This document shows, piece by piece, positions 7,996 to 15,732 of a stretch of 25,521 bases of DNA (position 1 is the stretch's first letter; every line of letters starts with the position of its first letter). The notes under the pieces are model-generated. The model made no database searches and had not been told where the DNA came from. It worked only from the letters and a program-made list of their open reading frames with translations. Source of the stretch: DAOSWM01 sp035380045 (lineage in GTDB: Bacteria; Bacteroidota; Bacteroidia; Bacteroidales; Tenuifilaceae); assembly GCA_035380045.1 (NCBI GenBank), contig DAOSWM010000046.1, forward strand, positions 1-25,521. Direction: 5' to 3'. The position numbers were made by a program, and so were the translations under genes.

Positions 7996-10900
7996 ATGTC
8001 GAATTTAATTGTTTACAGAGCTTCAGCAGGATCGGGCAAAACGTACCGATTAGCTTGTGAGTACCTGAAACAGATCGTTCGCGAGCCCGAAAATTACCGG
8101 CGGATTCTGGCTGTTACCTTTACCAATAAGGCTACTGCCGAGATGAAGGGTAGAATTGTTGAAGAACTTTACTCCATTTCACAAGGGAAAACCGATGGCA
8201 TGGCCAGCGAAATCGGCCACGATTTGGGGCTTGAGATTAGCGAAGTACAGCGGAAAGCAAGTAAGGCTCTGTCGTTAATCCTTCATAATTACACTCTTTT
8301 TTCGGTTAGCACCATCGACAGCTTCGTGCAGCGGGTTATTCAGGCGTTGCTCTGGGAGATTGGTGAGCAGGGTGGTGCCGAAATTCAGCTCGATCCCACT
8401 CCTATTCTCACTCAGGCTGCAGATAACCTGCTCGATTCAGCTTCGCAGGTGAAGGAACTGTTGGGGTGGCTAACACAAATGGGGCAGAACCTGATGGACG
8501 AGGGAGGAAGCTGGGATGTTCGTAAGAGGTTGGTTGGACTTGGTTCCCAACTTTTTTCGGAAACCTTCCGATTGATGAGCGAGGAGGAGATTGAACGGTT
8601 TACAAGTAAGGAGAATGTAGAAAATCTGCGGGGTAAACTGTACTCTCTTTTAAATACTACCATAAATAGGATAGTTAAACTGGCCACAGTTTTATCTGAT
8701 TTGATGGATGATAGCGGAGTGAAGGTGGACATGCTATTCCAAAAACAAAGAGGTGTTTGGGGGTTTATTGAGAGTTGTAAGAAAATTGATGCGTCATTCT
8801 CAAATTTACCCGAACCGAATTCGTACGTTCAAAAATCAGTGTTAGATAGTACAGGTTACGATTGGGTTAACAAGAAAGTGTCTGATAATGAGCAAGTATT
8901 CCCAGATTTACAACAAGTAATCGTTAGAACGCTCCACCCAAAACTTGTAGAACTGGTTGAAATCATTGAGAGCCAGAGGGCAGCCTACATTTCAGCGAAG
9001 CTGATACTAAAAAACTTAGAAAACCTGGCACTGATTGGCGATTTATGGCGAAAAGTGAGAGAACTTTCACAGCAGGAGGGTTTCCTTCTGCTCAGTGATA
9101 GCGGACATTTGCTGCGCGAGTTTGTGAAGGATACCGATGCTCCCTTCGTTTTCGAGAAGATTGGTAACAGGTACGATTCGTTTATGATTGATGAGTTTCA
9201 AGACACATCGGTGGTTCAGTGGTGTAATTTCAAACCGCTGATTGAGAATAGTTTATCGCAGGATTCCTTCAGCATGGTGGTAGGCGATGTAAAGCAGTCG
9301 GTTTACCGATGGCGAAATGGCGATTGGAGTATACTCTCATCGGGTTTGTACAATGATTTTAGCCATCACGGCATCGATGAACGGGTGCTAAGTACTAACT
9401 GGCGAAGCCAACCGGTAATTGTGAATTTCAACAACCATTTTTTCAGGCAGACCATAGGTTTTATTTCAAATACCATTGGGCAAAAACTCAACGAAGGGAA
9501 CAGAAATATAGGTGAATTTTACATCAATCAGCTGAAGGCAGCATATAAAGATATTGAGCAGCAGCCACGACCAAATTTGCCCAATAATTCAGGTTATGTG
9601 AGCGTAAATTTGTTTGAAAATAGTGAAGATTTAAATTTTGATGGTTACCTCACACGTGAGCTGCCTGAAAGAATTTTGGAGATAAATAAAAGGTATAGAA
9701 TGGGCGATATTGCAATGCTCGTTCGTAGCAAAACCGATGGGCAAAAGGTTGCCAACATGCTCCTTGAGCATAATAATTTAGCAGAAAATAAAAATCGACA
9801 AATAAAGTTTGTTAGCCAAGAGGGTCTATACCTCAGCGCTTCTAAGTTGGTTCGGCTTGTGATTTCTGCTCTGCGCCTAACCCAAAACCCTTCTAACGAT
9901 TTACAGCAACGAGTTCTAATTAGAGAGTTGGCAGAACTTGGTGTAAGAAGTTATCCCTCGTGGCATGATGCGTTTACAATGGGTTTTTTGGAGGAAGATG
10001 TTATATGGCTCGGTGGACTAAGTGTTAAATCGTTACAGGAATGTTTCGATATAATTGTAAAGCATTTTCAACTCGATAGGCTAGAAGGAGAGCTGGTTTA
10101 CCTCGCTGAACTTCATGAAGTAATTATTACCCAGAGCCATCGTGGGTACTCGGAAATAGGCCGTTTTTTAGAGTGGTGGGATGAAAATAGTGAAAGTCTT
10201 TCGCTTTCAGTACCCGAAGCGGAAAATTCTGTTTCAATTATAACAATTCATAAGTCGAAAGGGTTGGAATTTCCGGTTGTAATAATTCCATACGCAGGAT
10301 GGAGTTACAGAGCACCCGGAAAATCGCCGTTGCTTTGGGTGAGCTCTGAGGATGAACCATTCAACATGCTGCCACGCTACCCGGTTTTCTTTTCGTACGA
10401 TGCTGAAAAGAGTCTATTTGAAAGGGACGCACTGGAAGAACTTGTAAAAGAACATGTTGATAATGTAAACTTACTGTACGTTGCTTTTACCCGGGCACAG
10501 AATGAAATGTACGTGTATTCCCAGATGCCAAGTCCCAGTAGCGAAAAAAACACCTTAACGAGCATCTCTAAATTGTTGAAAGAAGTTGTTCCTATTGCAT
10601 CAACAAGCTACATGGAATCTCAACCCGATGTGAATTTTTCTCAGGATGGAAACTCTTTTTCATTTGGTAAGTGTTTTGTTGATAGGGAGATGGGGCGAAT
10701 GGAGCTGCAAAATACTTGGAACATCACCCGATACAGCTTTGAAGGGGAAGTTCGGGAAATAAAAATAAGAACAGATTCCAACGATTTCTTTAACTCCCAG
10801 CCTCAAGAAAAAGAAACAGCCCTACAGCACGGTAAACTGATGCATCAACTTTTTTCGTTAATAAACAGTAAGCACGATGTGAACAATGCTGTAAGAAGCA

Positions 10901-11238
10901 TGGTTTCTGAAGGTTTAATTGAAAAGTCAAAGGCAGATGAGGTTTCAGAAAGGGTTTCTGAACTGCTATCGGACGAACCTTTTAGCGATTGGTTTTCAGG
11001 AACATGGATAGTTAAGCCCGAAGCATCAATACTAACTCCTGAGGGGAAGCTGTATCGTCCCGATAGAGTTATGGTTAAGGAAGGCCGAACCGTAGTAGTT
11101 GACTTTAAGTTTGGTGCCCAGCTACCACAGCACAAGCAACAGGTTAAAAATTATGCTAAATTGTTAGGCGAAATGGGATATGAGAATATTGAATCCTTCC
11201 TTTGGTACGTTGATGGCGAGGAAGTAATAAAATTGTAA
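7996..11238 (+). CDS. AddA/RecB-like UvrD-family helicase-nuclease
   Basis: A 1080-residue SF1A helicase fused to a C-terminal nuclease, of the kind that resects double-strand breaks for RecA-dependent repair. Walker A is at residues 9-16 (ASAGSGKT), motif Ia near FTNKATAEMKGR, motif II at DEFQDTS (Asp399, Glu400), then VGDVKQSVYRWR, the LSTNWRS motif, SIITIHKSKGLEFPVV (motif V) and LLYVAFTRAQNEMYV (motif VI). The PD-(D/E)xK nuclease occupies the last 130 or so residues: GKLMHQLF, then PDR (Asp1023), VVDFKFG (Asp1036, Lys1038) and HKQQVKNYA. The set is complete, so it should be active. AddA normally pairs with AddB, but no such gene is beside it: gatE is divergent and a DUF1573 gene follows. 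AddA is the likeliest type, but RecB or a Bacteroidota-specific relative cannot be excluded. Confidence 0.88.
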   Translation: MSNLIVYRASAGSGKTYRLACEYLKQIVREPENYRRILAVTFTNKATAEMKGRIVEELYSISQGKTDGMASEIGHDLGLEISEVQRKASKALSLILHNYTLFSVSTIDSFVQRVIQALLWEIGEQGGAEIQLDPTPILTQAADNLLDSASQVKELLGWLTQMGQNLMDEGGSWDVRKRLVGLGSQLFSETFRLMSEEEIERFTSKENVENLRGKLYSLLNTTINRIVKLATVLSDLMDDSGVKVDMLFQKQRGVWGFIESCKKIDASFSNLPEPNSYVQKSVLDSTGYDWVNKKVSDNEQVFPDLQQVIVRTLHPKLVELVEIIESQRAAYISAKLILKNLENLALIGDLWRKVRELSQQEGFLLLSDSGHLLREFVKDTDAPFVFEKIGNRYDSFMIDEFQDTSVVQWCNFKPLIENSLSQDSFSMVVGDVKQSVYRWRNGDWSILSSGLYNDFSHHGIDERVLSTNWRSQPVIVNFNNHFFRQTIGFISNTIGQKLNEGNRNIGEFYINQLKAAYKDIEQQPRPNLPNNSGYVSVNLFENSEDLNFDGYLTRELPERILEINKRYRMGDIAMLVRSKTDGQKVANMLLEHNNLAENKNRQIKFVSQEGLYLSASKLVRLVISALRLTQNPSNDLQQRVLIRELAELGVRSYPSWHDAFTMGFLEEDVIWLGGLSVKSLQECFDIIVKHFQLDRLEGELVYLAELHEVIITQSHRGYSEIGRFLEWWDENSESLSLSVPEAENSVSIITIHKSKGLEFPVVIIPYAGWSYRAPGKSPLLWVSSEDEPFNMLPRYPVFFSYDAEKSLFERDALEELVKEHVDNVNLLYVAFTRAQNEMYVYSQMPSPSSEKNTLTSISKLLKEVVPIASTSYMESQPDVNFSQDGNSFSFGKCFVDREMGRMELQNTWNITRYSFEGEVREIKIRTDSNDFFNSQPQEKETALQHGKLMHQLFSLINSKHDVNNAVRSMVSEGLIEKSKADEVSERVSELLSDEPFSDWFSGTWIVKPEASILTPEGKLYRPDRVMVKEGRTVVVDFKFGAQLPQHKQQVKNYAKLLGEMGYENIESFLWYVDGEEVIKL

Positions 11239-11259
11239 AATTCTCAAAAACTTGTTTTG

Positions 11260-11267
11260 TATATTTG
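11260..11267 (+). promoter_or_regulatory. Candidate -7 promoter box of the DUF1573 gene
   Basis: TATATTTG matches the Bacteroidota -7 box exactly and lies 61 nt before the ATG at 11329. A TTG at 11233-11235, overlapping the end of the preceding gene, could be the -33 box, but its 24-nt spacer is long. Confidence 0.45.
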
Positions 11268-11328
11268 TAGCGAAAATCGTTTTTCCACGTTGAACATTGT
11301 GGAATGTTATTTGTATTAACTATTAAAA

Positions 11329-11787
11329 ATGCTAAAAAATATGGTACGATTAGTCATATCTGTTTTTTTACTTTTTGTTTCAACAATAGGATTTTCGCAA
11401 ACCGCAGGGAACGAAGATTTAAAGAAAACGAATGCCTACATTCGATTTGAGCCTGAGGAGTATAACCTTGGGGTAATTGAGGTTAACGAGGTTAATGAGA
11501 ATACTGGGAATATCGAAATTAATGTGACAAACGATGGGGCAAAACCCTTAATCCTCAATAGCGTTACTGGTTGCTGTGGCACCGATGTAAAGGACTGGAC
11601 CAAACAACCCATAATGCCAGGCAAGAGCGGAACAATTAAGGTTTATTTTAGGGTTGAACCACGACCATCGCGTATTAGCCGCACAGTTACCGTAAAATCA
11701 AATGCAGCCAATGGTGCTCAGCTAAAGGTAGCAATATTTGGAGAGGTGGTGCTTAAACGGCAAACCAACGAGATTGACTTACCGTAA
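11329..11787 (+). CDS. Secreted DUF1573-domain protein
   Basis: A 152-residue exported protein. Residues 1 to about 24 form a signal peptide (hydrophobic from Val6, likely cut after GFSQ). Residues about 40-140 form one DUF1573 domain, an immunoglobulin-like all-beta fold frequent in Bacteroidota: FEPEEYNLGVIEVNE, the central LILNSVTGCCGTDVKDW, the PIMPGKSGTIKV turn and the final TVTVKSNAANG... strand. The centre usually has a C-x-C pair; here the two Cys are adjacent (TGCCGT). Function is unknown for the family; periplasm or outer-membrane location is inferred from the signal peptide. It has its own candidate promoter and a strong terminator, so it appears to be a single-gene unit. A second ATG at 11341 is possible, but the first keeps the better n-region. 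Confidence 0.82.
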   Translation: MLKNMVRLVISVFLLFVSTIGFSQTAGNEDLKKTNAYIRFEPEEYNLGVIEVNEVNENTGNIEINVTNDGAKPLILNSVTGCCGTDVKDWTKQPIMPGKSGTIKVYFRVEPRPSRISRTVTVKSNAANGAQLKVAIFGEVVLKRQTNEIDLP

Positions 11788-11807
11788 CAATTAATAATAG
11801 CAATCTT

Positions 11808-11840
11808 AACCCGAATTCATCAATTGAATTCGGGTTTTTT
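11808..11840 (+). terminator. Intrinsic terminator after the DUF1573 gene
   Basis: A perfect 12-bp stem (AACCCGAATTCA at 11808-11819 with TGAATTCGGGTT at 11825-11836) encloses the 5-nt loop TCAAT and runs into a T tract up to 11840. It begins 21 nt after the stop codon. Confidence 0.92.
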
Positions 11841-12034
11841 ATTATGAGGCAATTGTAGGTGACTCAATTGTTCGATTTCGAACACCAGTGTTACTATTTG
11901 ATTCACTTTTTGCAGGTTCCTCATGCAGTAGGATTGTAACTTGAGTTAGTTTATTTTTCAGTTAATCAGTGTTTTGTATTTAATGGCATAGGATGTGTTT
12001 GCATTCTCTCAGAAACCAATTAAAAATAAAAAAT

Positions 12035-12751
12035 ATGATACGCATTGATAGTTTAGTTAAAGTTTTTCGCACCGAGGAGGTGGAAACTACCGCAATAAAC
12101 AATATTTCCATTGAAGTTAAGGAGGGTGAGTTTGTAGCAATTATGGGCCCTTCGGGCTGCGGAAAGTCAACTTTGCTTAACATTCTGGGTTTGCTCGATA
12201 ATCCAAGCGGTGGAAAGTTCGTTTTCAACGGCATTGATGTTACCAACTTCAAGGAGCGACATCGGACTAACCTTCGTAAATCGAATATTGGATTCGTATT
12301 CCAGAGTTTTAACCTGATTGACGAGCTAACCGTTTACCAGAACGTTGAATTGCCATTGGTTTACCAAAAAGTGCCAGCGGCACAGAGGAAAGAGATGGTT
12401 GAGCGTGCGCTGGAACGTATGGCAATTGCTCACCGGAAGAATCACTTTCCACAGCAACTCTCGGGAGGCCAGCAGCAGCGTGTAGCCATTGCCAGAGCAG
12501 TGGTTTCCAATCCCAAGATTATTCTGGCCGATGAACCCACCGGTAACCTCGATTCGAATAACGGGAATGAAGTGATGACGCTGCTAAAGGAACTTAACAA
12601 TGAAGGCACTACAATAATTATGGTAACTCACTCGCAGAGTGATGCTGAGCATGCGCACCGGATTATTAACCTTCTCGACGGACAGGTGGTTAGCGAGAAG
12701 CAAATGTCTAGAAAAATCCAGTTTACAGAAGATATGGCCGAAGCAGTTTAA
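12035..12751 (+). CDS. ABC transporter ATP-binding protein (MacB/LolD type)
   Basis: A cytoplasmic ATPase that powers an ABC transporter of the MacB/LolD/FtsE class. From the ATG at 12035 it is 238 residues, with Walker A GPSGCGKST, Q-loop FQSFNL, signature LSGGQQQR, Walker B IILADEPTGNLD and the H-loop in MVTHS, all intact. The phrase FVAIMGPSGCGKSTLLNILGL is typical of this class. I chose 12035 because family members begin with an MI-x-I strand right there; an in-frame ATG at 11993 would add 14 residues that fit no family feature. Its partner should be an FtsX-like permease, but none lies in the window: the next gene, 28 bp downstream, is a secreted GIN-domain protein. It may serve permeases encoded elsewhere. 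Substrate unknown. Confidence 0.9.
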   Translation: MIRIDSLVKVFRTEEVETTAINNISIEVKEGEFVAIMGPSGCGKSTLLNILGLLDNPSGGKFVFNGIDVTNFKERHRTNLRKSNIGFVFQSFNLIDELTVYQNVELPLVYQKVPAAQRKEMVERALERMAIAHRKNHFPQQLSGGQQQRVAIARAVVSNPKIILADEPTGNLDSNNGNEVMTLLKELNNEGTTIIMVTHSQSDAEHAHRIINLLDGQVVSEKQMSRKIQFTEDMAEAV

Positions 12752-12779
12752 TTTTAATTGATAACTAAATACCAAAACC

Positions 12780-13457
12780 ATGAAAACCATTTCAAAAATT
12801 TCACTCTTAGCAGCAATTATGCTACTATCATTAACAACTTTTGCGCAGCAAAAACACGATTTGAAGGGAGTAAAATCAATCCAGCTAAATTTAGCCTGTC
12901 AGCTTGTTATGGTGCAGGGCAATAATCCAAACATGGAAATCGTGGGCGATAAGGATGCTATCGATGATGTTGAAATTAAAAGGACAGAAGGGAAAATTGT
13001 TCTTACCAGCGAGCGAAAAAGGCAGGAGAAAGAGGATGTGGTTGTGAAAATTGAGGTTGATGATCTCGATTTCCTCGGAATTGGAGGTGTTGTTGACATG
13101 AAAACGGTTCGCACTCTCGTATTCGATAGCTTTGAACTTTCCGTTTCGGGTGTTGGCAACATTGAATTACAGCTTGAGGTAGAACACCTTGAATTAGAGT
13201 GTAGCGGTGTTGCTGATGTTGAACTCAAAGGCAAAGCTACAAAGGCTGAGATGGAAATAAGCGGTGTTGGTAAAATGGATGCCTTAGAGTTTGTTGTGAA
13301 AAGTGCCGAAGTTTCCAATAGCGGAATTGGTCGTGTTTACGTAAATGTAACCGAAAACCTTGAGGCGGAAGTTTCAGGTTTGGGTTCAATTAAATATCAA
13401 GGGAATCCGAGGCTCGATGCTGATGTTTCTGGTCTTGGAAAGATATCAGAATACTAA
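12780..13457 (+). CDS. Secreted head GIN-domain (DUF2807) protein
   Basis: A 225-residue exported protein with one GIN domain, a right-handed beta-helix-like fold common in Bacteroidota and often annotated as a putative adhesin. Residues 1-22 are a signal peptide (KISLLAAIMLLSLTTFAQ, cut before Gln23 or so). The domain starts with the typical VKSIQLNLACQLVMVQG and carries five short repeats built on S-G-x-G/A (SVSGVGNIELQ, ECSGVADVELK, EISGVGKMDA, NSGIGRVYV, EVSGLGSIKYQ) plus a final DVSGLGKI. There is no membrane anchor and no export-targeting C-terminal domain. It starts 28 bp after the ABC ATPase gene, so the two are probably co-transcribed, but no shared role is known. Confidence 0.85.
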   Translation: MKTISKISLLAAIMLLSLTTFAQQKHDLKGVKSIQLNLACQLVMVQGNNPNMEIVGDKDAIDDVEIKRTEGKIVLTSERKRQEKEDVVVKIEVDDLDFLGIGGVVDMKTVRTLVFDSFELSVSGVGNIELQLEVEHLELECSGVADVELKGKATKAEMEISGVGKMDALEFVVKSAEVSNSGIGRVYVNVTENLEAEVSGLGSIKYQGNPRLDADVSGLGKISEY

Positions 13458-13474
13458 ATGATATAATTATTTTG

Positions 13475-13514
13475 CTAAAAAAAGGAAGGGGGTGTAGTAA
13501 AATACACCCCCTTC
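13475..13514 (-). terminator. Intrinsic terminator of gyrB, between convergent genes
   Basis: A perfect 12-bp stem (GAAGGGGGTGTA at 13485-13496 with TACACCCCCTTC at 13503-13514) closes a 6-nt loop. On the minus strand it is followed by CTTTTTTT, so it is a full terminator for gyrB, whose stop codon is 8 nt before it. On the plus strand the T tract is missing, so it probably only slows transcripts arriving from the GIN-domain gene. Confidence 0.85.
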
Positions 13515-13522
13515 TCATCTCA

Positions 13523-15514
13523 TTATATATCAATTTTTGCGTATTTCGCATGCTTTTCAATAAATTCTCTACGAGGTGGAACTTCATCGCCCATAAGCAT
13601 TGAAAAAATTCTGTCGGCTTCAGCAGCACTAGATATGGTAACCTGTCGAAGTAAGCGGGAAGATGGATTCATTGTAGTGTCCCAAAGCTGTTCCGCATTC
13701 ATCTCTCCCAACCCTTTGTATCGTTGAATGTGCACCGAACCTTCACGACCTTTACCCAGCTCTTCCACGGCAGCGTTTCGCTGCTCTTCATTCCAGCAGT
13801 AGCGCTCCTCTTTTCCTTTTTTGATGAGGTAAAGAGGGGGCGTAGCTATGTATAGGTAGCCTTCATTAATCAGGTCGTTCATGTAGCGGAAGAAGAAAGT
13901 CATAATCAACGTAGCGATGTGGCTTCCGTCAACATCGGCATCTGTCATGATTATAACTTTGTGATATCGAAGTTTAGTGAGGTTCAGGGCTTTGCTGTCC
14001 TCTTCAGTCCCGATGGTAACGCCAAGAGCAGTGAAGATGTTCTTAATCTCATCGTTCTCAAAAATCTTATGCTGCATGGCTTTCTCTACGTTGAGAATTT
14101 TTCCCCTGAGGGGAAGGATAGCCTGAAAACTGCGGTCACGTCCTTGTTTTGCTGTTCCTCCTGCAGAATCACCCTCTACCAGGAAGAGTTCGGTAAGGGA
14201 TGGATCCTTCTCTGAACAGTCCGACAGTTTGCCTGGGAGTCCAGAGCCTGACAGTACCGTTTTACGTTGCACCAACTCACGAGCTTTACGGGCAGCATGA
14301 CGAGCAGTAGCAGCAAGTATCACTTTTTGTACAATGGTTCTGGCATCTTTCGGATTCTCCTCCAGGTAGTTGGCTAATGCATCGCTTACAGCTTGGTCAA
14401 CGGCTAAACTCACATCAGAGTTACCGAGTTTGGTTTTTGTTTGGCCTTCAAACTGTGGTTCCGCAACCTTAACTGAAATAATTGCGGTTAACCCTTCCCT
14501 GAAATCGTCGCCATTAATATCGAATTTTAGTTTCGATAGCATTCCTGAATCTTCTGCATATTTCTTTAAGGTTCTGGTTAATGCCCTGCGGAAACCGGTA
14601 AGGTGTGTTCCTCCCTCAATGGTATTGATGTTGTTTACGTAGGAATGCACGTTTTCGGAGAATGAAGTGTTATACTGCATTGCAACCTCAACGGGAACCT
14701 CGTTCTTGTTCGATTCGATGTAGATTGTGTTCTCTATTAACGATTCACGGTTCGCATCGAGGAATCGGACGAACTCTTTAAGTCCCTCCTCGGAATAAAA
14801 CTCCTCGTGGCGGAATTTACCTCCGTTGCCATTCTCTTCAATTTCACGTTTGTCGGTTATCGTTAGGCGTATTTGCTTGTTAAGAAAAGCCAGCTCACGA
14901 AGACGCGAAGCTAGAACCTCAAAGTTGTACTCGGTTGTTTGTGTGAATATTGTATCATCGGGGAGGAACGTAATTTTTGTGCCGGAAAGGGTTGTATCAC
15001 CAACCTGTTCAATTTCCGTAAGTGCTTTGCCTTTGCTATATTCCTGCCTCCAAATTTTACCATCGCGGTAAACTTCGGCAACTAAGTTAACAGAAAGGGC
15101 ATTTACACATGAAACACCAACACCATGCAAACCTCCTGATACTTTGTATGAACCTTTATCGAATTTCCCACCTGCATGGAGAACTGTCATAACAACCTCT
15201 AGAGCCGATTTCTTCTCTTTTTCGTGGTAATCTACCGGAATCCCTCGTCCGTTATCCACTACCGTAATTGAACCATTCTCGTTGATTATTACATCTATAG
15301 TTGAGCAGTAGCCTGCTAGTGCTTCGTCAATAGAGTTGTCAACTACTTCGTATACAAGGTGGTGTAACCCTTTTGTGCCCGTGTCGCCAATGTACATGGC
15401 CGGGCGTTTCCTTACGGCTTCTAATCCTTCAAGTACCTGAATGCTTTCAGCAGAATACTTCTTTTCAGAAATGCTTGGGTCTTTCTCCAACTGCACGTTT
15501 TCCTGATCGCTCAT
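13523..15514 (-). CDS. gyrB: DNA gyrase subunit B
   Basis: ATPase and strand-passage subunit of DNA gyrase, which with GyrA introduces negative supercoils. The 663 residues are of normal length for the short form. GHKL ATPase: YEVVDNSIDEA with Glu56 and Asn60, DNGRGIP, and GGLHGVGVSCVNAL. The transducer domain follows, then the TOPRIM domain with EGDSAGG (Glu447), PLRGKILNVEKA and DADVDGSHI, and the C-terminal QRYKGLGEMNAEQLW...NP, which fits GyrB rather than ParE. The start is supported by the run SAESIQVLEGLEAVRKRPAMYIG about 20 residues downstream, the usual distance. It stands alone with its own candidate promoter and terminator; gyrA is not in the window. Fluoroquinolone and coumarin targets lie in this family. 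Confidence 0.97.
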   Translation of the reverse strand: MSDQENVQLEKDPSISEKKYSAESIQVLEGLEAVRKRPAMYIGDTGTKGLHHLVYEVVDNSIDEALAGYCSTIDVIINENGSITVVDNGRGIPVDYHEKEKKSALEVVMTVLHAGGKFDKGSYKVSGGLHGVGVSCVNALSVNLVAEVYRDGKIWRQEYSKGKALTEIEQVGDTTLSGTKITFLPDDTIFTQTTEYNFEVLASRLRELAFLNKQIRLTITDKREIEENGNGGKFRHEEFYSEEGLKEFVRFLDANRESLIENTIYIESNKNEVPVEVAMQYNTSFSENVHSYVNNINTIEGGTHLTGFRRALTRTLKKYAEDSGMLSKLKFDINGDDFREGLTAIISVKVAEPQFEGQTKTKLGNSDVSLAVDQAVSDALANYLEENPKDARTIVQKVILAATARHAARKARELVQRKTVLSGSGLPGKLSDCSEKDPSLTELFLVEGDSAGGTAKQGRDRSFQAILPLRGKILNVEKAMQHKIFENDEIKNIFTALGVTIGTEEDSKALNLTKLRYHKVIIMTDADVDGSHIATLIMTFFFRYMNDLINEGYLYIATPPLYLIKKGKEERYCWNEEQRNAAVEELGKGREGSVHIQRYKGLGEMNAEQLWDTTMNPSSRLLRQVTISSAAEADRIFSMLMGDEVPPRREFIEKHAKYAKIDI

Positions 15515-15582
15515 GATAAGATAACTTTATTTGTATTATATGATTGATAATCAGTGTTTTAATGCAAGTGTAAATGCACCAT

Positions 15583-15590
15583 CAAAAATA
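15583..15590 (-). promoter_or_regulatory. Candidate -7 promoter box of gyrB
   Basis: On the minus strand this reads TATTTTTG, an exact match to TAnnTTTG, 68 nt before the gyrB ATG. No clear -33 TTG is found at 19-22 nt. The whole 218-bp gap between gyrB and the next gene is AT-rich and otherwise empty, apart from an AT-only palindrome at 15643-15662. Confidence 0.4.
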
Positions 15591-15732
15591 GAAAAAAAAT
15601 TCCACTTTAGGAAACTTTTTGGTGCTTTTTTTGATGATTTAAATCAATTTTAAAAAATTGATATTCAGACAAATAGAGCAAGTGTTGTGGATATAAAAAT
15701 AGGTTGAACAGTTTTGGGAAAATTTTTAAATT

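Noticed and set aside
11283..11304. Hairpin TTCCAC/GTGGAA after the AddA-like gene, as a terminator
   Set aside because: Six bp with a 10-nt loop and no T tract; it lies in the leader of the DUF1573 gene and is most likely chance.
12780..13457. Permease partner of the ABC ATPase
   Set aside because: Only the signal peptide is hydrophobic; the rest is beta-rich with S-G-x-G repeats and no membrane helices.
13485..13514. Terminator of the GIN-domain gene on the plus strand
   Set aside because: The T tract is only on the minus strand, so it is assigned to gyrB.
15643..15662. AT-only palindrome ATCAATTTT-AA-AAAATTGAT between the barrel gene and gyrB, as a terminator or operator
   Set aside because: No GC pairs beyond two, 2-nt loop, no T tract; such palindromes are expected by chance in DNA this AT-rich.
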